Part shown: in pieces, positions 1 to 5,241 of the stretch
Position numbering within the stretch: position 1 is the stretch's first letter
Layout of the letters: the number at the start of each line of letters is the position of its first letter
Assembly (NCBI GenBank): GCA_016936695.1
Contig: JAFGXK010000318.1
Location: 1 to 5,241 of the forward strand
Source of the DNA: Bacteroidales bacterium
GTDB taxonomy: Bacteria > Bacteroidota > Bacteroidia > Bacteroidales > VadinHA17
Direction: 5' to 3'
Length of the DNA: 5,241 nt
Notes under the pieces: model-generated
Seen by the model: the letters and a program-made list of their open reading frames with translations, nothing else
Database searches by the model: none
What the model was told of the DNA's origin: nothing
Program-made: the position numbers and the translations under genes

Positions 1-333
1 CAGAGACGCGAACTTGAAAAGATTGGCGAAAGAGCCCGCAACGGCGAAACCAATTACTTCCAGCTGCCCGACTCCGGCCTAACTCCGCCCAGAAATGCTC
101 AGATTGCCAAATCGGACAAAATAAAACTTACCTGGGATACCAGCTATGCAGGAAGTGAACCTTTATCCCATTATGACATTGAAGGCGACGGAACCATTAT
201 CGGAACGGTGAAACATGTACCACAGGTTACAAGGGACCCCTTTACCTTTGAAGCCGGAAAGGGTAAGAAATTCAAGATCATTGCCGTCGATGTCACAGGA
301 AGGAAATCGGAAACAGCTCTGCTGACCGTTTGA
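1..333 (+). CDS. C-terminal part of a protein ending in a fibronectin-III-like beta domain (5' end outside window)
   Basis: Frame 1 is open from the first base and ends at TGA (331-333), followed at once by an in-frame TAG, giving 110 residues with no start in view. The first ~28 residues are charged, with Q/R/E/K-rich helix-like content (LEKIGERARNGE). After a Pro-rich linker (LTPPRNAQ), residues ~35-110 look like one beta-sandwich domain: KIKLTWD, then a HYDIEGDG turn, IIGTV, and a closing strand FKIIAVDVTGRKSE. This strand pattern is typical of fibronectin type III or related domains. The layout resembles, from memory, the C-terminal extension of some Bacteroidota aldo/keto reductases and other exported oxidoreductases, but the catalytic part is not visible, so function is left open. 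It is separated from the next gene by a hairpin and 133 bases and is probably a different transcription unit. The reading frame is sure; the family is not. Confidence 0.75.
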   Translation, partial: QRRELEKIGERARNGETNYFQLPDSGLTPPRNAQIAKSDKIKLTWDTSYAGSEPLSHYDIEGDGTIIGTVKHVPQVTRDPFTFEAGKGKKFKIIAVDVTGRKSETALLTV

Positions 334-375
334 TAGTTTGGCTGGCCGAAAATATCGTATAAATCATAATTTCCT

Positions 376-413
376 AACAGGGAGTAAAAAATTCTTTCTT
401 TTTGCTTCCTGTT
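376..413 (+). terminator. 15-bp hairpin, likely transcription terminator of the upstream gene
   Basis: The arm AACAGGGAGTAAAAA (376-390) pairs over its full length with TTTTTGCTTCCTGTT (399-413), with two G-U wobbles (382-407 and 385-404) and no mismatch, around an 8-base loop (391-398). It lies 43 bases after the upstream stop codon. The tract after the stem (TATATTT) is only moderately U-rich and the inner five pairs are all A-U, so it is not a textbook intrinsic terminator. It could instead act as a 3'-end stabilising stem, or as an operator since it abuts the candidate promoter. Confidence 0.5.
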
Positions 414-421
414 TATATTTG
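414..421 (+). promoter_or_regulatory. candidate Bacteroidota -7 promoter box for the psrABC-like operon
   Basis: TATATTTG fits the Bacteroidota -7 consensus TAnnTTTG exactly. It would place a transcription start near 428 and leave a leader of about 40 bases before the ATG at 467. No convincing TTTG -33 element is seen about 19 bases upstream (that stretch is the hairpin loop, ATTCTTTC). Another AT-rich stretch at 432-445 could also serve. The location in the only sizeable gap before the operon supports the call; the short motif in AT-rich DNA weakens it. Confidence 0.35.
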
Positions 422-466
422 AGGATTTCTCTATATATTTAAAAATTCAGATATCCATCTTTATAC

Positions 467-2707
467 ATGGCAACGCGAAGGCAATTCATAAAAATATCTG
501 CTATCGGGGCAGGAGCCGTATTGGCAGGCGCGGCGGGGTTCAGGCTGCTGGCTTCGGAACAGGGGCAAACCGCACTGTTGGCTTCTGCAGGAGATCCACT
601 CCGCCGAATCCCGACTTACTGCGAGGTTTGTTTCTGGAAATGCGCCGGCTGGATTTACAAGGATGAAAAAGGGGCAATAAAAAAGATCATAGGAAACGCT
701 GAGGATCTTAACTGCAATGGCCGCCTCTGCCCCCGCGGAACTGGCGGCATAGGGATGTTTTATGATGAAAACCGCTTGCGTACCCCTTTGATACGTACAG
801 AGGAACGCGGCAAACAGACCTTCAGGGAAGCAACATGGGAGGAGGCCTTTGACTATATAGCCGAAAAAATAAAGACGATATCAGCTGAACATGGCCCCGA
901 GTGTCTCGCACTTTTTACCCACGGATCGGGCGGCAAGTATTTCTCCACCCTGCTCCGGGCCCTGGGTTCTCCTCATATAGCAGCCCCCTCCTACGCACAG
1001 TGCCGCGGACCCCGTGAAGTGGCCTTCCAGGCTACTTTCGGCGAGACAATTGAAAGCCCGGAAAGGACAGATATCCGCGATACAAAATGCCTCGTTCTTA
1101 TCGGCAGCCATATCGGAGAGAACATGCACAACGGACAGGTTCAGGAAATGTCGGATGCCATCGACAAGGGGGCAACCATCATTACAGTCGATCCACGTTT
1201 CTCGACTGCTGCAGGGAAATCGAAGTACTGGCTTCCGATAAAGCCGGCAACCGACCTTGCCCTGCTTCTTGCCTGGATCAATGTCATAATTACAGAAGAA
1301 CTATATGATAAACCGTACGTGGAGAAATACACATATGGGTTTGAATATCTTAAGGAACACGTTAAGAATAACACACCGGAATGGGCCTACGGTATCACTA
1401 CCATCGATCCGACCGTGATCCGCGAAACCGCCCGCGAGATGGCCAACGCCTCTCCGGCAGTTATCATTCACCCGGGACGCCATGTGACATGGTATGGCGA
1501 CGACACACAAAGGCTCCGTGCCGTGGCTATCCTTAACGCCCTCCTGGGTTCCTGGGGACGAAGGGGAGGATTCTTCAGTCCTGAAAGTTTCGAACTGCCT
1601 GAACCTCAGCATCCTCCTTATCCTGAGCCTAAACGATCATGGAGAACAGAATTCCCCGACATGTACAAGCTTGCTGACTCTGTACTTGCCAACGGCCTTT
1701 GCGATGCCACCGTACCTGATCCGAGTCGCCACTGCCAGTTCCAGGGATGGATAGTGAACGGAACAAACCTCATCGAGACTCTTCCGAATCAGGCAAACAC
1801 TCTTCAGGCTATCCAGGCCCTCCAGCTGCTTGTAGTGATCGATACCATGCCGATGGAAATAACCGGCTGGGCCGATGTTATCCTTCCTGAATGCACCTAT
1901 CTTGAACGCTATGACGACATCAGAATCGGACCTCACCGGAAACCGCAGATAGCCCTCAGAGCTCCGGCTGCAGAACCTTCCTATAATACCCGTCCTGCCT
2001 ACTATATGGCCAGGGAACTTGCTAAACGACTTGGAGTGATCGAATATTTCCCTTTTGAAAGAATAGAGGACCAGCTCGACTGGCAGCTGAAACAGGTGGG
2101 AAGCAGTCTCGAGGAAATGATGAGGCTCGGTGTCAAAACTTTTGAAAGGCAATATGACGACCTTTACTTTCAGCCTGGACAGGATTTTGAGTTCTACACA
2201 CCCACCGGGAAAATTGAGCTTTATGCCACAACATTTGCGGATGCCGGTTACGATCCCATGCCCAGATATACACATCACGAGGAACCGCCACCCGGATACT
2301 ACCGCCTCAACTACGGAAGAGCACCCATGCATACATTCAGCCGTACATCAAACAACCCGAACCTGACCGACCTGATGGAAGAGAACACCCTCTGGGTTAA
2401 TCCGCGCGTGGCAAAGGAATGGGCATTAAATTCAGGCCAGTATATACACCTGATGAACCAGGACGGGAAAAAATCTGAATTCCCTATTAAAGTGAGGGTC
2501 ACCGAACGTATCAGATGGGATTCCGTATATATGGTCCACGGATTCGGGCACGATCAAAAAAAGCTGGAGCGATGCTACGGAAAGGGGGCCAGCGACACCA
2601 ATCTGATCACCAAAGTGCTGGTTGATCCTATAATGGGAGGGACAGGCATGAGGGGGAACTTTGTGACCTTTATCACTGAAATCACAGGAGAGGAGGTGGC
2701 ATCATGA
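467..2707 (+). CDS. psrA: Tat-exported molybdopterin oxidoreductase, PsrA/PhsA-like catalytic subunit
   Basis: This 746-residue protein is the probable catalytic subunit of a periplasm-facing sulfur-compound reductase. A twin-arginine signal opens it (TRRQFIK, residues 3-9, then a hydrophobic Ala/Gly-rich stretch to ~30). A [4Fe-4S] site follows: C52, C55, C59 and C88 (C-X2-C-X3-C-X28-C, ending in LCPRG). C179 in SYAQCRGP sits where the PsrA/PhsA/TtrA group has its molybdenum-ligating Cys. Family blocks include HPGRH (336-340), LNALLGSWGRRGG (356-368) and GWADVILPE (467-475); the C-terminal dinucleotide-binding domain runs from ~615 to 740. The length is close to PsrA and PhsA (about 750-765) and well short of TtrA or SoeA (about 900-1000). 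There is no Shine-Dalgarno before the ATG, which is set by the Tat motif starting three residues in. It overlaps the ferredoxin gene by ATGA. Family and export are well supported; polysulfide, sulfur, thiosulfate or another substrate remains open. Confidence 0.9.
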   Translation: MATRRQFIKISAIGAGAVLAGAAGFRLLASEQGQTALLASAGDPLRRIPTYCEVCFWKCAGWIYKDEKGAIKKIIGNAEDLNCNGRLCPRGTGGIGMFYDENRLRTPLIRTEERGKQTFREATWEEAFDYIAEKIKTISAEHGPECLALFTHGSGGKYFSTLLRALGSPHIAAPSYAQCRGPREVAFQATFGETIESPERTDIRDTKCLVLIGSHIGENMHNGQVQEMSDAIDKGATIITVDPRFSTAAGKSKYWLPIKPATDLALLLAWINVIITEELYDKPYVEKYTYGFEYLKEHVKNNTPEWAYGITTIDPTVIRETAREMANASPAVIIHPGRHVTWYGDDTQRLRAVAILNALLGSWGRRGGFFSPESFELPEPQHPPYPEPKRSWRTEFPDMYKLADSVLANGLCDATVPDPSRHCQFQGWIVNGTNLIETLPNQANTLQAIQALQLLVVIDTMPMEITGWADVILPECTYLERYDDIRIGPHRKPQIALRAPAAEPSYNTRPAYYMARELAKRLGVIEYFPFERIEDQLDWQLKQVGSSLEEMMRLGVKTFERQYDDLYFQPGQDFEFYTPTGKIELYATTFADAGYDPMPRYTHHEEPPPGYYRLNYGRAPMHTFSRTSNNPNLTDLMEENTLWVNPRVAKEWALNSGQYIHLMNQDGKKSEFPIKVRVTERIRWDSVYMVHGFGHDQKKLERCYGKGASDTNLITKVLVDPIMGGTGMRGNFVTFITEITGEEVAS
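2691..2698 (+). promoter_or_regulatory. strong Shine-Dalgarno for the ferredoxin subunit
   Basis: AGGAGGTG, a full anti-16S match, ends five bases before the ATG at 2704. It lies inside the last codons of the catalytic-subunit gene (encoding Glu-Glu-Val), and the two genes overlap as ATGA (2704-2707), so translational coupling is likely. Because the bases are also coding, part of the match could be chance. Confidence 0.6.
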
Positions 2708-3237
2708 GATATGCAATGGCTGTTGATACCCTTAAGTGTGTCGGCTGTAGCGACTGTGTCGTGGCTTGTCAGACCGAAAACGATGTGCCTATAGGTTATT
2801 GCCGCGACTGGGTGGTGGAAGTCATCGACGGCACCTACCCTCAGCTGGAGGTTGAATTAAGGTCCGAGCGCTGTAATCAGTGCGATAATCCTCCCTGTGT
2901 CAGATGTTGTCCGACAGGTGCCAGCCACATTGTGGAGGGAGGCATCGTTCTGGTGAAACCAAACAGGTGTATAGGTTGCGGCGCATGTATCGCCTCATGT
3001 CCCTATGACGCACGCTACCCTCATCCCAAAGGCTACGTCGACAAGTGTACATTCTGCATTCACCGGGTAAGGCAGGGAATGCTTCCCGCGTGCGTGGCCG
3101 TTTGTCCGACGAAATGTATGTATTTCGGCGATCTGGATGACCCCAACAGCGATGTGAGCAAGGTTTTGAAAAAGCGCAAGCACAAAACCCTGATTCCCGA
3201 AGCAGGCACGAAACCACAGTTGTATTTCCTTATCTGA
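2704..3237 (+). CDS. psrB: 4x[4Fe-4S] ferredoxin-like electron-transfer subunit, PsrB-like
   Basis: This 177-residue protein is the electron-transfer subunit of the CISM complex, carrying electrons between the quinone-binding membrane subunit and the Mo subunit. It has sixteen ligand cysteines in the usual four groups: C12/C15/C18/C22; C57/C60/C65/C69; C89/C92/C95/C99; and C115/C118/C130/C134. The C-X2-C-X11-C-X3-C group, followed by CMYFGDLDDP, is the hallmark of the PsrB/DmsB/NrfC family. The C-terminus (GTKPQLYFLI) also resembles Psr-type subunits. All clusters look complete, with no missing ligand; C33, C68 and C138 are extra cysteines. There is no signal peptide, as expected for a subunit exported together with its Tat-bearing partner. 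It overlaps the catalytic gene by four bases, has a strong Shine-Dalgarno, and is followed after seven bases by the membrane subunit. DmsB- or TtrB-like roles are alternatives that sequence cannot fully separate. Confidence 0.93.
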   Translation: MRYAMAVDTLKCVGCSDCVVACQTENDVPIGYCRDWVVEVIDGTYPQLEVELRSERCNQCDNPPCVRCCPTGASHIVEGGIVLVKPNRCIGCGACIASCPYDARYPHPKGYVDKCTFCIHRVRQGMLPACVAVCPTKCMYFGDLDDPNSDVSKVLKKRKHKTLIPEAGTKPQLYFLI

Positions 3238-3244
3238 CAAGACA

Positions 3245-4186
3245 ATGAACGAAGAATTGATTATCAGCGGAAGAGAAAACCTGGGGGTTGATCCGCAATT
3301 ACATATCTGGCACTGGCCGATACCATTGTACCTTTTCCTCGGAGGTCTGGCGGCCGGAGTGCTTTTCTTTGCCGCATTGTATTACCTGATGGGAAAGGAA
3401 AACAAGTTCCGCACTGCAGTTCGCCGTGTTCCGTTCGTGGCACCGTTTGCCCTGGTGATCGGCCTCGCCGCCCTTTTTATCGACCTCAGGCACAAGGCTT
3501 ACTTCTGGCAGCTTTACACCACAATCAGGCTGGAGTCTCCGATGTCGTGGGGTGCCTGGACGCTTCTTGTAATTACCACCGCATCCTTTATCTGGTGCGC
3601 ACTTCATATCAGGGAATTTTTCCCCAACTGGGACTGGAAATACTCATGGCTGAAAGATCTCGAAATCTTCTTCAATAAGTATAAAAAACCGCTTGCCTGG
3701 GTGATAATGATCTTTGCGATCATCACAGGTGTGTATACCGGAATTCTGTTATCAGCATTTAATGCCCGGCCGCTTTGGAACACATCGGTCCTTGGTCCTC
3801 TTTTCCTGGCATCGGGACTTTCCGCAGGTGCCGCAACAATAGTGCTGTCGTCAAAAAACCCTGAGGAAAGACTTCTGTTTACAAAGATCGACCTCATCAT
3901 TCTCGGTGTTGAACTCTTCCTTATCGTTCACATGTTCATGGGCTTCCTTGCAAGCACCCAGGTGCAGATAGAAGCTGCCGGACTCTTCCTCGGTGGTCCC
4001 TATACCATGGTTTTCTGGATATTCGTCGTGATTCTGGGAATTATTATTCCGGCAGTGCTCGACCTTATGGAACTAAGGGGTTTACATATACCTGCAGTGT
4101 TACCCGGCGTCCTGGTTATTTTCGGAAGCCTGATGTTCAGATTTATATTCGTCTTTGCCGGACAGGTCAGCCGGTGGTTATACTGA
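3245..4186 (+). CDS. psrC: NrfD/PsrC-type quinone-binding membrane subunit
   Basis: This 313-residue integral membrane protein anchors the complex and exchanges electrons with the quinone pool. About eight hydrophobic segments are seen, roughly at residues 25-48, 63-82, 101-121, 150-172, 182-202, 213-238, 253-274 and 284-308. NrfD-family signatures include WHWPIPLYLFLGGLAAG (22-38), SPMSWGAW (98-105) and TGVYTGILLSAFNARPLWN (161-179), the last followed by PLFLASGLSAG. The length is close to Wolinella-type PsrC. No paired haem-ligating histidine pattern of the PhsC/FdnI cytochrome b type is apparent, so quinone chemistry without haem is expected. The ATG at 3245 has no Shine-Dalgarno but lies seven bases after the ferredoxin stop, and the protein starts just before the first conserved block. 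It belongs to the same operon; translation is probably coupled. NrfD membership is firm; direction of electron flow is inferred as quinol to sulfur compound. Confidence 0.92.
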   Translation: MNEELIISGRENLGVDPQLHIWHWPIPLYLFLGGLAAGVLFFAALYYLMGKENKFRTAVRRVPFVAPFALVIGLAALFIDLRHKAYFWQLYTTIRLESPMSWGAWTLLVITTASFIWCALHIREFFPNWDWKYSWLKDLEIFFNKYKKPLAWVIMIFAIITGVYTGILLSAFNARPLWNTSVLGPLFLASGLSAGAATIVLSSKNPEERLLFTKIDLIILGVELFLIVHMFMGFLASTQVQIEAAGLFLGGPYTMVFWIFVVILGIIIPAVLDLMELRGLHIPAVLPGVLVIFGSLMFRFIFVFAGQVSRWLY

Positions 4187-4208
4187 TATCAACAATAAAC
4201 ACAATAAT

Positions 4209-4745
4209 ATGAGCAAAAATACAAAAACAGGGAAGAGCAGAAAATACCTCAACCCTTACCTGGGCGGTGTCCTGCTCGGTCTCGTGCTGCTTGCAGCCAA
4301 TTTTATTTCGGGCAGGGGACTGGGCGCAAGCGGGGCCGTAAAGAGCGTTGTGGCAACAAGCATCGAAGCTGTTGACAAAGATGCAGTCAACACCATGCCC
4401 TTCATGGCCGAATATGCCGAATCGCACAGCGGGAGCCCAATGAAATCGTGGCTTGTCTTTCAGATGCTGGGGGTGATCGTCGGAGGATTCCTGTCAGGAG
4501 CAGTGGCGGGCAGGCTTAAACTAAAGGTTGAGCATTCCCCGAAAATCACATCCCGCCGTAGGCTTGTCTTTGCGCTGGCCGGCGGCGTGCTATTCGGATT
4601 CGGATCGCAGCTGGGAAGGGGCTGTACAAGCGGATCAGCACTCAGCGGAATGGCAGTGCTCTCCATGGGAGGCTTCATAACCATGATGGCCATCTTTGGT
4701 ACCGCTTATATGCTTGCTTATTTCTTCAGAAAGAACTGGATATAA
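4209..4745 (+). CDS. YeeE/YedE-family membrane protein, first half-transporter
   Basis: This 178-residue membrane protein is of the YeeE/YedE (DUF395) family, whose characterised members take up thiosulfate. Hydrophobic segments lie at about 15-33, 82-102, 117-135 and 144-172. Family motifs are GRGLGASGA (35-43) after the first helix and GRGCTSGSALSG (136-147). C139 is the only cysteine and sits where the transported sulfur anion is thought to be handled in the family. A hydrophilic loop (about 44-80) follows the first helix. The start at 4209 is preferred over an upstream in-frame ATG at 4155: the latter would overlap the NrfD gene by 32 bases and add a hydrophilic, non-family extension (MPDRSAGGYTDI...). 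The chosen start has an A-rich leader and no Shine-Dalgarno. At half the length of fused YeeE proteins, it most likely pairs with the next gene, 13 bases downstream. Thiosulfate or another sulfane-sulfur compound is the likely cargo, by family only. Confidence 0.85.
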   Translation: MSKNTKTGKSRKYLNPYLGGVLLGLVLLAANFISGRGLGASGAVKSVVATSIEAVDKDAVNTMPFMAEYAESHSGSPMKSWLVFQMLGVIVGGFLSGAVAGRLKLKVEHSPKITSRRRLVFALAGGVLFGFGSQLGRGCTSGSALSGMAVLSMGGFITMMAIFGTAYMLAYFFRKNWI

Positions 4746-4747
4746 AA

Positions 4748-4753
4748 AGGAGG
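4748..4753 (+). promoter_or_regulatory. strong Shine-Dalgarno for the second YeeE/YedE gene
   Basis: AGGAGG sits five bases before the ATG at 4759, in the 13-base gap after the previous stop. Unlike the site at 2691 it is not constrained by coding, so it is a genuine ribosome binding site and it fixes the start of the downstream gene. Confidence 0.8.
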
Positions 4754-4758
4754 AAAAA

Positions 4759-5241
4759 ATGGGACCACTGGCACCAAATGAACTGATATCGGAAAATACA
4801 AATTTTCTGCTTGCATTCTTTATAGGAATAGCTTTCGGGTGGGTGCTCGAAAGCTCGGGATTCTCTTCAAGCCGCAAGCTTGCAGGGATATTCTACGGCT
4901 ATGATGCCGTTGTGCTTAAGGTGTTTTTCACCGCAGCCATCACGGCAATGCTCGGACTCCTTTTCATGAGCCTTTTCGGGTGGATCGACCTTGAACTGGT
5001 TTATGTGAACCCGACCTTCCTCACCTCAGCCATTATCGGCGGGGTTGTTATGGGCGCCGGCTTTATAATGGGAGGATTTTGTCCGGGAACAAGCTTCTGC
5101 GGAGCTGCCATCGGAAAAATAGATGCGATGGTCTTCATAGGAGGACTTTTCATCGGAGTTTACGGATTTGCCTTTACCTACGGGTGGTGGGAGAAACTCT
5201 ATCTTGCACAGTACCTTGGAGAGCCGAAGGTCAGTGAAAAA
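4759..5241 (+). CDS. YeeE/YedE-family membrane protein, second half-transporter (3' end outside window)
   Basis: The frame is open for 161 codons from an ATG with a strong Shine-Dalgarno and has no stop before the window ends. Hydrophobic segments lie at about 15-34, 54-75, 88-107 and 122-141. The motif GGFCPGTSFCGAAIGK (105-120) holds two cysteines, C108 and C114; C108 in the FCPG turn corresponds to the family's pore cysteine. LESSGFSSSRKLAG (30-43) matches the first-helix block. Together with the preceding gene this would rebuild a full pseudo-symmetric YeeE-like unit, as in the two-gene PmpA/PmpB arrangement. After ~145 the sequence turns hydrophilic (YLGEPKVSEK) at the window edge, so further helices or an added domain may follow outside. 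The family is well supported; cargo (thiosulfate, persulfide or related) is inferred from family and from the neighbouring psrABC-like genes. Confidence 0.85.
   Translation, partial: MGPLAPNELISENTNFLLAFFIGIAFGWVLESSGFSSSRKLAGIFYGYDAVVLKVFFTAAITAMLGLLFMSLFGWIDLELVYVNPTFLTSAIIGGVVMGAGFIMGGFCPGTSFCGAAIGKIDAMVFIGGLFIGVYGFAFTYGWWEKLYLAQYLGEPKVSEK

Noticed and set aside
432..445. Second AT-rich promoter-like stretch (TATATATTTA)
   Set aside because: It lacks the final G of TAnnTTTG and has no TTTG at suitable spacing; it would also leave a leader of only about 20 bases. Less likely than the box at 414.
334..466. Small RNA, riboswitch, CRISPR or mobile-element remains in the intergenic region
   Set aside because: Apart from the hairpin and promoter-like box, no repeat array, terminal inverted repeat or conserved riboswitch-like core is seen in these 133 bases.
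1637..2332. 231-residue open frame on the minus strand
   Set aside because: It lies wholly inside the molybdopterin oxidoreductase gene, shows no recognisable domain or ribosome binding site, and is the expected antisense shadow of a conserved coding sequence.
467..2707. Tetrathionate reductase (TtrA), arsenate reductase (ArrA) or sulfite dehydrogenase (SoeA) as the identity of the catalytic subunit
   Set aside because: TtrA and SoeA are usually much longer (about 900-1000 residues), SoeA lacks a Tat signal, and ArrA operons usually lack this gene order; the 746-residue Tat protein with a PsrB/NrfD set fits Psr best. Not fully excluded without a phylogeny.
4155..4208. Longer N-terminus for the first YeeE/YedE protein, starting at 4155
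   Set aside because: It would overlap the NrfD gene by 32 bases and add 18 hydrophilic residues not expected before the first helix; the ATG at 4209 gives a compact family-like start.

Overview
The window carries a five-gene, same-strand respiratory sulfur-type gene set, preceded by the tail of an unrelated gene. AT-rich intergenic DNA, three of the four visible internal starts or lead starts lacking a Shine-Dalgarno sequence, and a TAnnTTTG-like promoter box suggest a member of the Bacteroidota, probably an anaerobe. This placement is inferred from sequence style and remembered family resemblance, not from a marker gene.

Layout. Positions 1-333 hold the C-terminal 110 residues of a protein ending in a fibronectin-III-like beta domain. 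Positions 334-466 are a short AT-rich intergenic region with a 15-bp hairpin (376-413) and a candidate -7 promoter box directly after it. Positions 467-4186 encode a three-subunit membrane oxidoreductase of the complex iron-sulfur molybdoenzyme (CISM) type: a Tat-exported molybdopterin catalytic subunit (467-2707), a ferredoxin-like subunit with sixteen cluster cysteines (2704-3237) and an NrfD/PsrC-type quinone-binding membrane subunit (3245-4186). Positions 4209-4745 and 4759-5241 encode two half-size YeeE/YedE membrane proteins; the second runs off the window.

How they may work together. The catalytic subunit has the PsrA/PhsA features: a C-X2-C-X3-C-X28-C iron-sulfur motif, a Cys as likely molybdenum ligand and a length close to that family. 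Electrons would pass between the menaquinone pool (NrfD subunit), the four-cluster subunit and the periplasmic Mo site, which would reduce (or possibly oxidise) a sulfur compound. The YeeE/YedE family includes thiosulfate importers, so the tight linkage points to an inorganic sulfur compound as substrate or product. An NrfD-type rather than a haem-b membrane subunit favours polysulfide/sulfur over thiosulfate, but sequence alone does not fix the substrate. All components belong to known families; the most interesting point is the combination of a periplasmic sulfur reductase with a split sulfur transporter.
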